Source: Rhodobacteraceae bacterium UBA2776
Lineage (GTDB): Bacteria; Pseudomonadota; Alphaproteobacteria; Rhodobacterales; Rhodobacteraceae
Direction of reading: 5' to 3'
Assembly: GCA_002352425.1 (NCBI GenBank)
Contig: DEIK01000002.1
Coordinates: 610-45,799 of the forward strand
DNA: 45,190 bases
Shown here: one piece after another, positions 26,323-34,255 of the stretch
Layout: every line of letters begins with the position of its first letter
Numbering within the stretch: position 1 is the stretch's first letter
Translations under genes and position numbers: made by a program
Notes under the pieces: model-generated
What the model saw: only the letters and a program-made list of their open reading frames with translations
What the model was told of the DNA's origin: nothing
Databases searched by the model: none

Positions 26323-27468
26323 TTGGATATTCTACTTGTTGGTGCCGGATTGTCGGGGGCTGTGATCGGCAGGTCCTTAGCCCTGCAAGGTCATAAAATA
26401 ACGGTGATTGACGGGCGTGACCATGTAGGTGGCAACTGTCACACAGCACGCGACCCTGATACTGGTGTCATGGTACATATCTATGGCCCGCATATTTTTC
26501 ACACCGATGATGATGAAGTGTGGGACTATGTAAACGGGTTTGCAAAGTTCCAAAGCTTTAAGAACCGCGTTAAGACAACAGCGCAGGGTGCAGTTTACGC
26601 GCTGCCGATTAATTTGCACACCATTAACCAGTTTTTCGGCAAAACCATGCGTCCCACAGAGGCGCAAACGTTTTTGGCCGCGCAGGCGGATGCAACAATT
26701 GTTGAGCCGCAAAATTTCGAAGAACAGGCGTTGCGATTTGTAGGGCGGGATTTGTATGAGGCCTTTTTCGAGGGCTATACAATCAAACAATGGGGTTGCA
26801 GTCCACGGGCGCTTCCGGCGTCGATTTTGAAACGGCTGCCGGTGCGGTTTAATTATGAAGACAATTATTTTTTCCACAAGCATCAGGGTATGCCCAGAGA
26901 GGGCTACACAGCGATGATTACCCGCATTTTGGATCACGAAAACATTGATGTGCAGCTGAACACTTTGTTCGACGCCAAGGTGGCTGCGAGGTTTGATCAT
27001 GTGTTTTGGTCAGGTCCGTTGGATGGCTATTTTGACTACAAGTTGGGGCGTTTGGGATACCGCACCTTGGATTTCGAAAAGTTCACCGCACAGGGTGATT
27101 ATCAGGGATGCGCCGTGATGAACTATGGTGATGAAAAGGTCCCCTACACGCGGATCACCGAACACAAGCATTTTTCGCCGTGGGAGGACCATGAAAATAC
27201 GACCTGTTATCGTGAATTCAGCCGTGCAGCTGGCCCCGCGGATATCCCCTATTATCCGATCCGTTTGGTCGAAGAAAAATCGCTTTTGTCTGATTACATT
27301 GCACTAGCTGAAGGTGCCACTGGTGTTACATTCGTTGGCCGATTGGGCACTTATCGCTATCTGGATATGGATGTAACAATCCGCGAGGCGTTGGACACGG
27401 CAGCGCTGTTTGGAAAGAAATTGGCGGCCAGCGCGCCGATGCCGGCCTTCGTTAAATCACCGCTTTAG
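26323..27468 (+). CDS. glf: UDP-galactopyranose mutase
   Basis: This FAD-dependent enzyme converts UDP-galactopyranose to UDP-galactofuranose, the donor for galactofuranosyltransferases. The 381-residue length is normal. The FAD-binding start is DILLVGAGLSGAVIG, followed by VIDGRDHVGGNCHT, then YGPHIFHTDDDEVW, the substrate-site segment GYTIKQWGCSP, and FVGRLGTYRYLDMD near the C-terminus. The start is a TTG at 26323, with the coding frame beginning exactly at the conserved FAD motif. It faces the long minus-strand glycan operon, and its stop overlaps the stop of the convergent fucosyltransferase-like gene. A GlfT2-like transferase in that operon is the likely user of its product. Confidence 0.96.
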   Translation: MDILLVGAGLSGAVIGRSLALQGHKITVIDGRDHVGGNCHTARDPDTGVMVHIYGPHIFHTDDDEVWDYVNGFAKFQSFKNRVKTTAQGAVYALPINLHTINQFFGKTMRPTEAQTFLAAQADATIVEPQNFEEQALRFVGRDLYEAFFEGYTIKQWGCSPRALPASILKRLPVRFNYEDNYFFHKHQGMPREGYTAMITRILDHENIDVQLNTLFDAKVAARFDHVFWSGPLDGYFDYKLGRLGYRTLDFEKFTAQGDYQGCAVMNYGDEKVPYTRITEHKHFSPWEDHENTTCYREFSRAAGPADIPYYPIRLVEEKSLLSDYIALAEGATGVTFVGRLGTYRYLDMDVTIREALDTAALFGKKLAASAPMPAFVKSPL

Positions 27469-28508
27469 GCCGTGCTCAAAAGATCAGTCAAATTGCGCAC
27501 CACGGCTGTTTTTAGGCGGTTACGCTCGCGAATAATAACGTCAGGATCGGTAAACAGACGCTCCAGATGTTGTTGTGCTTGTGTGTAAGCCTCAAAGAAA
27601 TCCGGGCCAAATTGGGCCGTATCCAGACGGCTTGTGGCCTTGGCCACTGACAGGTCGAAAAGATTGATCCATGAGGGCGCAGGCAAGCCTAGATCATGTA
27701 CGCGATGATCGGGTGCGGCGAAATAGATCGGCTGCGCCCCAATCGCAAAAGCATCAAACAGTTTTTCCGACATATAGTTTGGTTGATGGGTGTTTTCCAA
27801 CGCCGAAAATAAGCGGCTGCGGCGATCTTGCCCGGTAAGTTTATCCAGATGCCAATCCTTCAGATCAAAGCGATTTTTGCCGTCATTCCAATTGCGGTCC
27901 CAGCTTTGACCAAGTCGTTTAACGACCCCTTTCTGGCAAGCTTTGGCCAATTCGCTGCGCCATGCGCACAGACCGATAATTCCGCCATTTTTGAAACGTA
28001 CGTTGTGATAGCTTTCATTGCGCTGAACGGCCATGAAGCTGGTATCAACTGGATAATTGGCAAAATCGTTGCGCCAATCGGCGGCCCGTTTGGCTGCATT
28101 GCGCCGGAAACGATGGGCATAGGCACTGGCAAAGCGCAAGTTCGTTAAAAGGTAATACGGAATTTGATCAAAGTTGAAAATGTCGCTGGTGTGGTGGTTC
28201 AATTGTATAACAGGCACATCACCGAACGGGGTGATCAGTTTGCGGGATTTCTGAAGTGGCTTTTTGCCCCAGATGGTGTCCCAGAACGGCTCCTCCGACA
28301 GCAGCACGATTGGGCAATTGGTCGCGCGCCAATGGGCGTGAGCGACCTGCGACATATCCTCGATATCAAGGGTATGCGAGTATACTAAAAGATCAGCGCC
28401 GTCCGGTGTCGGCAACATCTGTATTTGGCCCATAAACAATGGTGCTAACGCTGCATAAGACAGGGGCGAACGATCAGAGTGGCGGCCGCTTAGATGAATG
28501 TGGATCAT
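27465..28508 (-). CDS. GT10 fucosyltransferase-like glycosyltransferase
   Basis: The 347-residue cytoplasmic-type protein carries, at about residues 236-265, ALENTHQPNYMSEKLFDAF followed by GAQPIYFAAP. This is the alpha-1,3-fucosyltransferase signature of family GT10 (acceptor-side Glu/Asn, then the Y-x-x-EK-x-xDA segment that binds GDP-fucose). The N-terminal half has SEEPFWDT, a further GT10-like spot. GDP-L-fucose would come from manC, gmd and fcl in the same operon. This is the last gene of the long minus-strand run; its start overlaps the preceding GT2 stop (ATGA), and it overlaps glf at the 3' end. Fucose specificity is inferred from family and context. Confidence 0.8.
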   Translation of the reverse strand: MIHIHLSGRHSDRSPLSYAALAPLFMGQIQMLPTPDGADLLVYSHTLDIEDMSQVAHAHWRATNCPIVLLSEEPFWDTIWGKKPLQKSRKLITPFGDVPVIQLNHHTSDIFNFDQIPYYLLTNLRFASAYAHRFRRNAAKRAADWRNDFANYPVDTSFMAVQRNESYHNVRFKNGGIIGLCAWRSELAKACQKGVVKRLGQSWDRNWNDGKNRFDLKDWHLDKLTGQDRRSRLFSALENTHQPNYMSEKLFDAFAIGAQPIYFAAPDHRVHDLGLPAPSWINLFDLSVAKATSRLDTAQFGPDFFEAYTQAQQHLERLFTDPDVIIRERNRLKTAVVRNLTDLLSTA

Positions 28509-29500
28509 GGCGCACCCCTACGGCTGCGTGGTCGTTTTGGTAGACGTATAAACCGACCACGACGGCGTTGATCCTTGAGGTGTTGATGCAATGCGGGGTC
28601 TTTCGAAGCGAATTCGTTTAGCGGAAAATCTTGAAGGACCTGTTCTACAAACAGACCGGTTTTACGGCGTACAGTGCGGCGCAAATCGGGGGTGACATTA
28701 TACTCGATCCAATAGAGCAGCCCTGTGACAAAATGCAAGAATGCCATTGTAAATTCAGGATGGTTTCCGTCTCTAACTTGGCGATAAAGGCTGGGAAGTA
28801 CATTGAAAAATTCTAGGCGATCCTGACCGCGCAGGTTGGTTAGGCGCTGGGCGCGGCTGTCCACAAAATGCTCTACAACGATGCTGGACGAACACAGAAT
28901 GGTTTTGGCCTGTAGAAAGCTTTGCCAATGCAGCGCGACGTCTTCGTGCAGCAGAATGTTGCTGCAGCGCGCACCAGAGTGGCGCAGAAATTCGGTTCTG
29001 TAGATTTTGTTCCAAGGGTAGTTGGCGGTCTGGGCCAGTTGGGGTGTGGTTACTGCGTCAAGCCTTGCAAGTGCGGTGTCGGCAAGCCCTGCCGATTGCC
29101 AAAAGGCTTCGTCATGTGGCATCTGCCCATGTTGCACACGGCTGTCATGATGTTTGAAAAGACAAAAATCGAATTCTTTACCGTTAAGATCGTTCAGCAG
29201 ATCAATCAACGCTGGAGTCAACATATCGTCGGAGTCGATATACATCAGATGGCTTGTTTTCACCAATTCGATGGCGATATTTCGCGAGGGCCCGGGACCA
29301 AACTGTTTTGGATTGCGGTTTAGTAATAGCCAGTTTTCGGGTGCCTTCTCGGGCTCAATCATTGAGCGGGTTAAGGGCGTATCTGACAGATCATCAATAA
29401 CTATGGCTTGTGTGAAACATCCCAATTCGGCGGCTTGGGCCAGCAAGTGGATCAGGTTTTCTGTGTCATTACGAACGGGGATGATCAAGCTGATGTTCAT
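28505..29500 (-). CDS. GT2 family glycosyltransferase
   Basis: The 331-residue family 2 transferase has ISLIIPVRND at the start, VIDDLSDTP at about 34-42 and the metal-binding DSDD at about 89-92 in MYIDSDDMLTPA. The middle holds NYPWNKIYRTEFL and LHEDVALHW, as in EpsJ/WcaA-like GT2 enzymes that elongate polysaccharide repeat units. The C-terminus is Arg-rich (RRRGRFIRLPKRPRSRRG), which may hold it at the membrane surface. The stop overlaps the start of the GT10-like gene, and the GlfT2-like gene ends two bases upstream. Sugar specificity cannot be read from the sequence. Confidence 0.87.
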   Translation of the reverse strand: MNISLIIPVRNDTENLIHLLAQAAELGCFTQAIVIDDLSDTPLTRSMIEPEKAPENWLLLNRNPKQFGPGPSRNIAIELVKTSHLMYIDSDDMLTPALIDLLNDLNGKEFDFCLFKHHDSRVQHGQMPHDEAFWQSAGLADTALARLDAVTTPQLAQTANYPWNKIYRTEFLRHSGARCSNILLHEDVALHWQSFLQAKTILCSSSIVVEHFVDSRAQRLTNLRGQDRLEFFNVLPSLYRQVRDGNHPEFTMAFLHFVTGLLYWIEYNVTPDLRRTVRRKTGLFVEQVLQDFPLNEFASKDPALHQHLKDQRRRGRFIRLPKRPRSRRGAP

Positions 29501-29502
29501 GA

Positions 29503-31305
29503 CTATCCCTTCGAGTTTTGGTCGATTTTCAGTTTTTCGACCCAGAATGCATCGGTTTTAGTGAGGTTATTATATCCATTTTGCCAATCGGATTTAAGCC
29601 TAGAATAGCGTAAAAGCATCGCACCGACATGGCGTAGCAATTTCAGGGTCTCGACAAAGGCGCGGCGCTTAGAATGTGTCACTAAATAGGAGTTTTCGCC
29701 TGTTTCGTCGAGGTGCGTGATTTGGGCTGCCCCCCAGATAGAGGCAAGTTTTTTGCGCTCGGTTCCGTTTAATGTAACCTGATTGCCATACAGTGAAAAT
29801 CCAGGCAACAGCAGGCCGTTAATGGTTAAGGCCATCAACAACCGGTGCAGCGGGTTTTTGTGTCGAATACGGATTTTGTCAGGGGGTGGTGCGCCGCGAA
29901 ATGGGACCCACTTTTCCACCTGCGTCATGGCCTTAATATCGTGCCGACGGGTGACCATATCGGCATTATCGGCGAAAAACTGTGGGCCGCGACGCACATC
30001 TTTGAGCGCCAGATTGAGCGCGGCGGCGCTGTCATAGTGGCACCGGATAACGGCGCGTAGGGTGAACCAGATTGCGATTTTTGCCACGGCAAACCTGCCA
30101 TGATCCATCAAGGGCAGGCTAAGCTGATGGGCCAAATGGCTACGCAGATCGAGGTAAAGGGTAAGTGGGTTTTCCTTGTCGGAAAAATTGCTGTCTTGGA
30201 AAGACAAAACCCCTGGTAAGGTGATGATGGTAAAGTCATGCACCAAGCTAAAGCTGACATCATCACCGCGAACGAAAAACGGGAACGGCAAATGCTCGAC
30301 CTGATCAAGGGGAAAAGCAAAAAACCACCAGCCGCCATAGATGTTTTGCGGTGTAGTTTTGGACAGGCTGAACGTCGTTTCCAGCTCCATTGTTGTGACC
30401 TGTTCTGCTTGTCGCAGATCAACGCCGCGATGCAGCCCCTGACAGGTGCCATCAAACAGCGCTGCGTTTTCCCAGATCAAACCGCTGTCATTTGCATCAG
30501 CCAGTGCGCCTGAGATCGCGATTTTGGGGGATTTGGCGTAGGCTAACATCTGGTAGGTTCGCTCGATGCTGCTCATATGGATTGTAGCGTCGTCGTCCAT
30601 GAACAAACAGTGACTTGCGCCTGTTTTGCGGGCTTCGATTAGTCCGCGGGTAAAGCCACCGGACCCCCCTAGGTTTTCGCTGGGGATAACATGGGTTTGT
30701 GCAGTATTTTTCAGATCAGTGGTTTTCCCGTTATCAACCACGGTCAGCCAGATCAGGTCGCGGTAAGCTGACGTTTTGATGTGGGCTTCAAACCGGTCAA
30801 CAGTCCTTTCAATCGCAGTTTCGCGTTGAAAGGTTGTGATCGCCAAGGCCAATTTGGGTTGGCGCAAAGGGGTCTGCGTTGTTTGCCAATCGGCAGAGCA
30901 CAATGTGGCCGAGGTCTGCGCCGTGAGGCGAAAAAATAGTAATCCTTGGTCTGGCGAGGAGACAGAAATAGGGATATTTAAGCGCGTTAGGCTCGAATCG
31001 TGCAATATCACATCATGGCTCAGGAGGGTTTTTTTAGCCTGGCTTGAGTTGATAAAAATCACTTCCAGAGTGAATTTACCTTGCCCATTGAGTGCCAAAA
31101 ACAGGGTTTCAAGACCACAATGGTGCTGCCATTTGCCGATGTTGAACAGATTGAAATATGTGTCAAAGCTTGCGGCCGCGCCTGTTTTAAAAGCGACTGC
31201 ATTGCGTTGTAGTTGTGGACCTTCCAGACGGGCATAGAGGGCCTGATCAGCTGCTATATGGGGTTCGGGCCATATCAAGCTTTGTAGAGTGATGAAATCA
31301 TCCAT
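29503..31305 (-). CDS. GlfT2-like galactofuranosyltransferase
   Basis: The 600-residue protein resembles the large mycobacterial galactofuranosyltransferase GlfT2 in domain order. An N-terminal beta domain contains SFDTYFNLFNIGKW. A GT-A domain follows, with ITTFQRE, NLGGSGGF at about 211-218 and the metal site FMDDDA at about 235-240. Then come IYGGWWFFAFPLDQV and LPFPFFVRGDDVSFSL, both near-signature spots of GlfT2. A helical C-terminal region ends the protein. The predicted reaction is transfer of galactofuranose from UDP-Galf, supplied by glf 2 kb away, onto a growing chain. The start codon shares one base with the stop of the upstream sulfotransferase gene. Such enzymes are uncommon outside Actinobacteria. 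Confidence 0.82.
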   Translation of the reverse strand: MDDFITLQSLIWPEPHIAADQALYARLEGPQLQRNAVAFKTGAAASFDTYFNLFNIGKWQHHCGLETLFLALNGQGKFTLEVIFINSSQAKKTLLSHDVILHDSSLTRLNIPISVSSPDQGLLFFRLTAQTSATLCSADWQTTQTPLRQPKLALAITTFQRETAIERTVDRFEAHIKTSAYRDLIWLTVVDNGKTTDLKNTAQTHVIPSENLGGSGGFTRGLIEARKTGASHCLFMDDDATIHMSSIERTYQMLAYAKSPKIAISGALADANDSGLIWENAALFDGTCQGLHRGVDLRQAEQVTTMELETTFSLSKTTPQNIYGGWWFFAFPLDQVEHLPFPFFVRGDDVSFSLVHDFTIITLPGVLSFQDSNFSDKENPLTLYLDLRSHLAHQLSLPLMDHGRFAVAKIAIWFTLRAVIRCHYDSAAALNLALKDVRRGPQFFADNADMVTRRHDIKAMTQVEKWVPFRGAPPPDKIRIRHKNPLHRLLMALTINGLLLPGFSLYGNQVTLNGTERKKLASIWGAAQITHLDETGENSYLVTHSKRRAFVETLKLLRHVGAMLLRYSRLKSDWQNGYNNLTKTDAFWVEKLKIDQNSKG

Positions 31306-32429
31306 TATGTGGCTCTAACCAACAGGTTTTGGCGCATGTGTAAAATGAATTTCGCGGTCTCCTTGTTGGCAAACCTTGTTAAAATATCTGTGGTAAGTTG
31401 GCCTAGAGCGTCGCGTCGCGCATTTGGTTCGGGGATGGGTTTGCACTGAATGATTTCTGAGTAGTCGGCAAAGAAACTGGAGCGGTGTGAGATGGTATTC
31501 AGATAGGCATGGGTGGGTTCAAACAGCTCCAAAATGCGCTGCCGATTATCGGTGCCGAACATTTCAACCTCGTTGTTTTCGGGCAGCGCGATATGCGCGC
31601 TGGCGGCTTGAAGGCTATCAAAAACAGCATGGGCGGTGTGTTTGGAAAGTCGACGGTTTGCGAGGCGCGCGATTTCCATTAAAGCGTTTGGTAGGCTTGG
31701 GTTTTGTCTAGTAACGGGCACCATGTTGGCAGGAAAGTCGGTGGTACTCATTTGGACGAAATCAACACATGATCCGCCGTTTTTCAGGACGTCACGGTAG
31801 GGGCGTAAAATTAGATTTGCTTGTGGAATGCGGGACAACCAAGGCTCTAACAAGGCGCGATAATCGAAATGAATGCTTTGATGGCCGAACTTGTTTTTCG
31901 GGTTGCTGAGCGCACGAAGCTTTTCGCCAAACCGCAGGCGCTGGCTTTGCCATGAGACGATATATTCGTCCGGTCGGCGCAGTGCGAGGTAGATGTCAAA
32001 TGTGGCCGATGGGAAAGCATCACGCAGGCGACTAATTTGGTCGGGGACCAGCGGTCCCAAATTTGAGAACACCTCTGAGCATAAGATCATGGCTTGCGGG
32101 TTGTGTTGTTTGATCTGTTTTTGAATGGTTCGCAGAATAGTTTCTGTTGTCGGGATGTTGCGGTGGTAGGTTGGAAATGGTTTGGCTGTTTCTCGCTCGG
32201 ACAACATCCGAAAGGCCAACGCATTGTGGGCTTCGCGCACATTTATCGGCCCTGACCCGAGCTTGTCACTGCGCATAAGCTGTTTGGCACGGGCCAGCAT
32301 TGCACCTTGTTTCTCTACAAATGGATATAGAATACCGTGTTGCAACAGACGGTATGAATTCTGTGACAAATAGGTTTGCAGCGTGGTGGAGCCTACTTTG
32401 TGATGGCCGATATACAAAATAATTTTCAT
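31305..32429 (-). CDS. Sulfotransferase family protein
   Basis: The 374-residue cytoplasmic protein opens with IGHHKVGSTTLQTYL, a PAPS-binding-type P-loop at about residues 8-20. The 3'-phosphate segment is LALRRPDEYIVSWQSQRL at about 150-167. The remainder is helical, with no membrane segment. It is not a paralog of the GKVASSS group; it belongs to another branch of the superfamily. It is tightly coupled: its start overlaps the SMP-30 gene stop (ATGA), and its stop shares a base with the GlfT2-like start. This suggests that it sulfates the same glycan that the GlfT2-like and GT10-like enzymes build. Confidence 0.82.
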   Translation of the reverse strand: MKIILYIGHHKVGSTTLQTYLSQNSYRLLQHGILYPFVEKQGAMLARAKQLMRSDKLGSGPINVREAHNALAFRMLSERETAKPFPTYHRNIPTTETILRTIQKQIKQHNPQAMILCSEVFSNLGPLVPDQISRLRDAFPSATFDIYLALRRPDEYIVSWQSQRLRFGEKLRALSNPKNKFGHQSIHFDYRALLEPWLSRIPQANLILRPYRDVLKNGGSCVDFVQMSTTDFPANMVPVTRQNPSLPNALMEIARLANRRLSKHTAHAVFDSLQAASAHIALPENNEVEMFGTDNRQRILELFEPTHAYLNTISHRSSFFADYSEIIQCKPIPEPNARRDALGQLTTDILTRFANKETAKFILHMRQNLLVRAT

Positions 32430-33274
32430 AGCAGCACTTTGTGCTCAACTTGTCCCTTGGCGCCTGTTTCGACGACATAGGTACGCCCTGCGAATTGATC
32501 TGAGGCAAGATCAGCGCTGGCGCTGGTGATAAACAATTGGGATTGGGTTTCGCCGCCAAAAGCAGGACAGCTTGCTTGGCTGGTTGGGATGCGGATAGCC
32601 CGCACAAAACGGCCATCTAAGTCATAACGTGCAATGCGTGAAGCGCCCCATTGAGCACACCACAGATCGCCTTTGGTATCAATGACGGCGCCATCTGGAT
32701 TCAAGTTATCCGACCGTAAATCAATGTGCGGCACGGGGTCGCCAATAGGCCAGCCGTTTTTTCTCTCAAGTGGTTGGCGCCAGATAATTTGTTTCGGTGT
32801 GTCGGTGAAATAGGCGGTGAGGCCGTCGGGGGAAAAGCAAATCGCGTTTGGGATCGTGATGTTGGGGAACAACAGGCGCAGCGCGCCTTTATAGTAGCGA
32901 TAAATGGCGCCGACCTCTGGTTCGGCATCTATGCCCATGGTGCCAATCCAAAACCCGCCAAACGCATCGGCGCGACCATCGTTTGAACGGGTGATTGGGT
33001 TGTTTGCTTCAAGTTCAATAAGGGAGTTTTTTGCACCCGTTTCGAGATTGAACCGGATCAGTCCTGTAGTTGTAGCGATCAGCAAATGCTGTTGATCAAT
33101 CCAGCCGGCGGCGGAAACATAGTCGTCGAAATGCCACTCAAGTTGTGCGTCGCCCGAGCGGCTCATCAATCGTTTTCCGAGGATGTCAAACCAGAACAAT
33201 TGCGCGCGCAACGGATGCCAAAGCGGGCCTTCGCCAAGGGTACAGGCACGGGGGTCGTAGATTTGTGCGCTCAT
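32426..33274 (-). CDS. SMP-30/gluconolactonase family sugar lactonase
   Basis: The 282-residue six-bladed beta-propeller lactonase hydrolyses sugar-acid lactones. Metal-binding residues are visible at the family positions: Glu15 in LGEGPLWHP, Asn143 in IPNAICFSPDG and Asp194 in NPDGAVID; TRSNDGRADAFGGFWIGTM is also typical. The start is the ATG at 33274, which overlaps the stop of the upstream dehydrogenase (ATGA); a longer frame to 33370 lies inside that gene. Paired with an aldose 1-dehydrogenase, it would open the galactono-, fucono- or arabinono-lactone that the dehydrogenase makes. A catabolic-type pair inside a glycan operon is unexpected. Confidence 0.92.
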   Translation of the reverse strand: MSAQIYDPRACTLGEGPLWHPLRAQLFWFDILGKRLMSRSGDAQLEWHFDDYVSAAGWIDQQHLLIATTTGLIRFNLETGAKNSLIELEANNPITRSNDGRADAFGGFWIGTMGIDAEPEVGAIYRYYKGALRLLFPNITIPNAICFSPDGLTAYFTDTPKQIIWRQPLERKNGWPIGDPVPHIDLRSDNLNPDGAVIDTKGDLWCAQWGASRIARYDLDGRFVRAIRIPTSQASCPAFGGETQSQLFITSASADLASDQFAGRTYVVETGAKGQVEHKVLL

Positions 33275-34218
33275 GATGGGGATGTGTCCGTGAACGGGTC
33301 CGTCATGCGGCGTTTGCCCAGCAAAAAGGCGTCGGCAACATGGCGCAATGGTGCAAGGTCGACGTCGCATTTGTTGGCCGTGATTAGTGCTGCGAAATTG
33401 CGGTAAATCGTTTCATATTCGCGGTCTTTCCCGTGCTGGGCTGGGCCGCCACCCACTTGCATATGGCTGCCACCGTCGGACAGCTTCATCATCCCATTGT
33501 CCGTTTCTATGATGATGTCCCATGTTTGATGCCCCGTATGACGCCAATCAAATTCGGCAGAAATGGCGGCACCTGATGGGGTGGCAAACTCCAGTTTTGC
33601 AGCAATTGGGGTTTGGCAGTTGGAAGGGAATTCCAGATCGGCGCTGGTCAGATGAACGGCATGTGGTAGGATATGGGTCATGATCGATAAGGCATTTATC
33701 CCTGGATCAAACACCCCCAGATTGCCGGCTTGCCAGATCCAGTCCTGACCGGGATGCCAGCGGCGCACGTCTTCTTTCCAAACAATTCGCATCGCTTCAA
33801 TGTGCTGGTTGGAAAGCCATGCACGGGCAGCATCCACAGCGGCGGCGTGACGTGCGTGCCATGTCGCATAGAGCGTCAGGCCGTTTTTGAGGGCCAAATC
33901 ATGTAGGGATTGGACCTCGGATAGCGTGGCACCAGGGGGTTTTTCAAGTAGGACATGCTTACCTGCAGACAAGGCTTGCCAAGCCATTTCAAACCGCACG
34001 TGTGGTGGTGTGCAAAGTGCAACGGCTGAGATGGTGCTTTCACTATTCAACAACGCCGTCAGGGTGCTGAAAGAGATGACCCCCTCAACGCTGTTGTTGC
34101 GACTGACCGTTGCGGCAAGTGAAAAGTCTGGATTTCTGGCGATAGAGGGCAGGTGTTGATCGTGAGCGATTTTGCCAATGCCAACCAAGGCGAGCGGTAT
34201 GTTCTCTTGCTTGGTCAT
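33271..34218 (-). CDS. Aldose (galactose-type) 1-dehydrogenase, Gfo/Idh/MocA family
   Basis: The 315-residue NAD(P)-dependent oxidoreductase has a Rossmann start LALVGIGKIAHDQHLP, with GIGKIA at 13-18, and the catalytic-region EKPPGA at about 92-97. The segment VWKEDVRRWHPGQDWIW followed by GNLGVFDPGINALS is characteristic of the D-galactose / L-arabinose 1-dehydrogenase branch. The predicted reaction is oxidation of a free aldose (D-galactose, L-arabinose or D-fucose/L-fucose-like) to the lactone, which the overlapping SMP-30 gene would hydrolyse. It lies 37 bases after manC in the same direction. The true substrate cannot be set from sequence. Confidence 0.85.
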   Translation of the reverse strand: MTKQENIPLALVGIGKIAHDQHLPSIARNPDFSLAATVSRNNSVEGVISFSTLTALLNSESTISAVALCTPPHVRFEMAWQALSAGKHVLLEKPPGATLSEVQSLHDLALKNGLTLYATWHARHAAAVDAARAWLSNQHIEAMRIVWKEDVRRWHPGQDWIWQAGNLGVFDPGINALSIMTHILPHAVHLTSADLEFPSNCQTPIAAKLEFATPSGAAISAEFDWRHTGHQTWDIIIETDNGMMKLSDGGSHMQVGGGPAQHGKDREYETIYRNFAALITANKCDVDLAPLRHVADAFLLGKRRMTDPFTDTSPS

Positions 34219-34255
34219 CGAAGTATCCTACCCACCCTGCCTGTTTATGCGCGCC

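Noticed and set aside
33275..33370. N-terminal extension of the lactonase frame
   Set aside because: It lies within the upstream dehydrogenase, and the ATG at 33274 gives the normal family start and an ATGA overlap.
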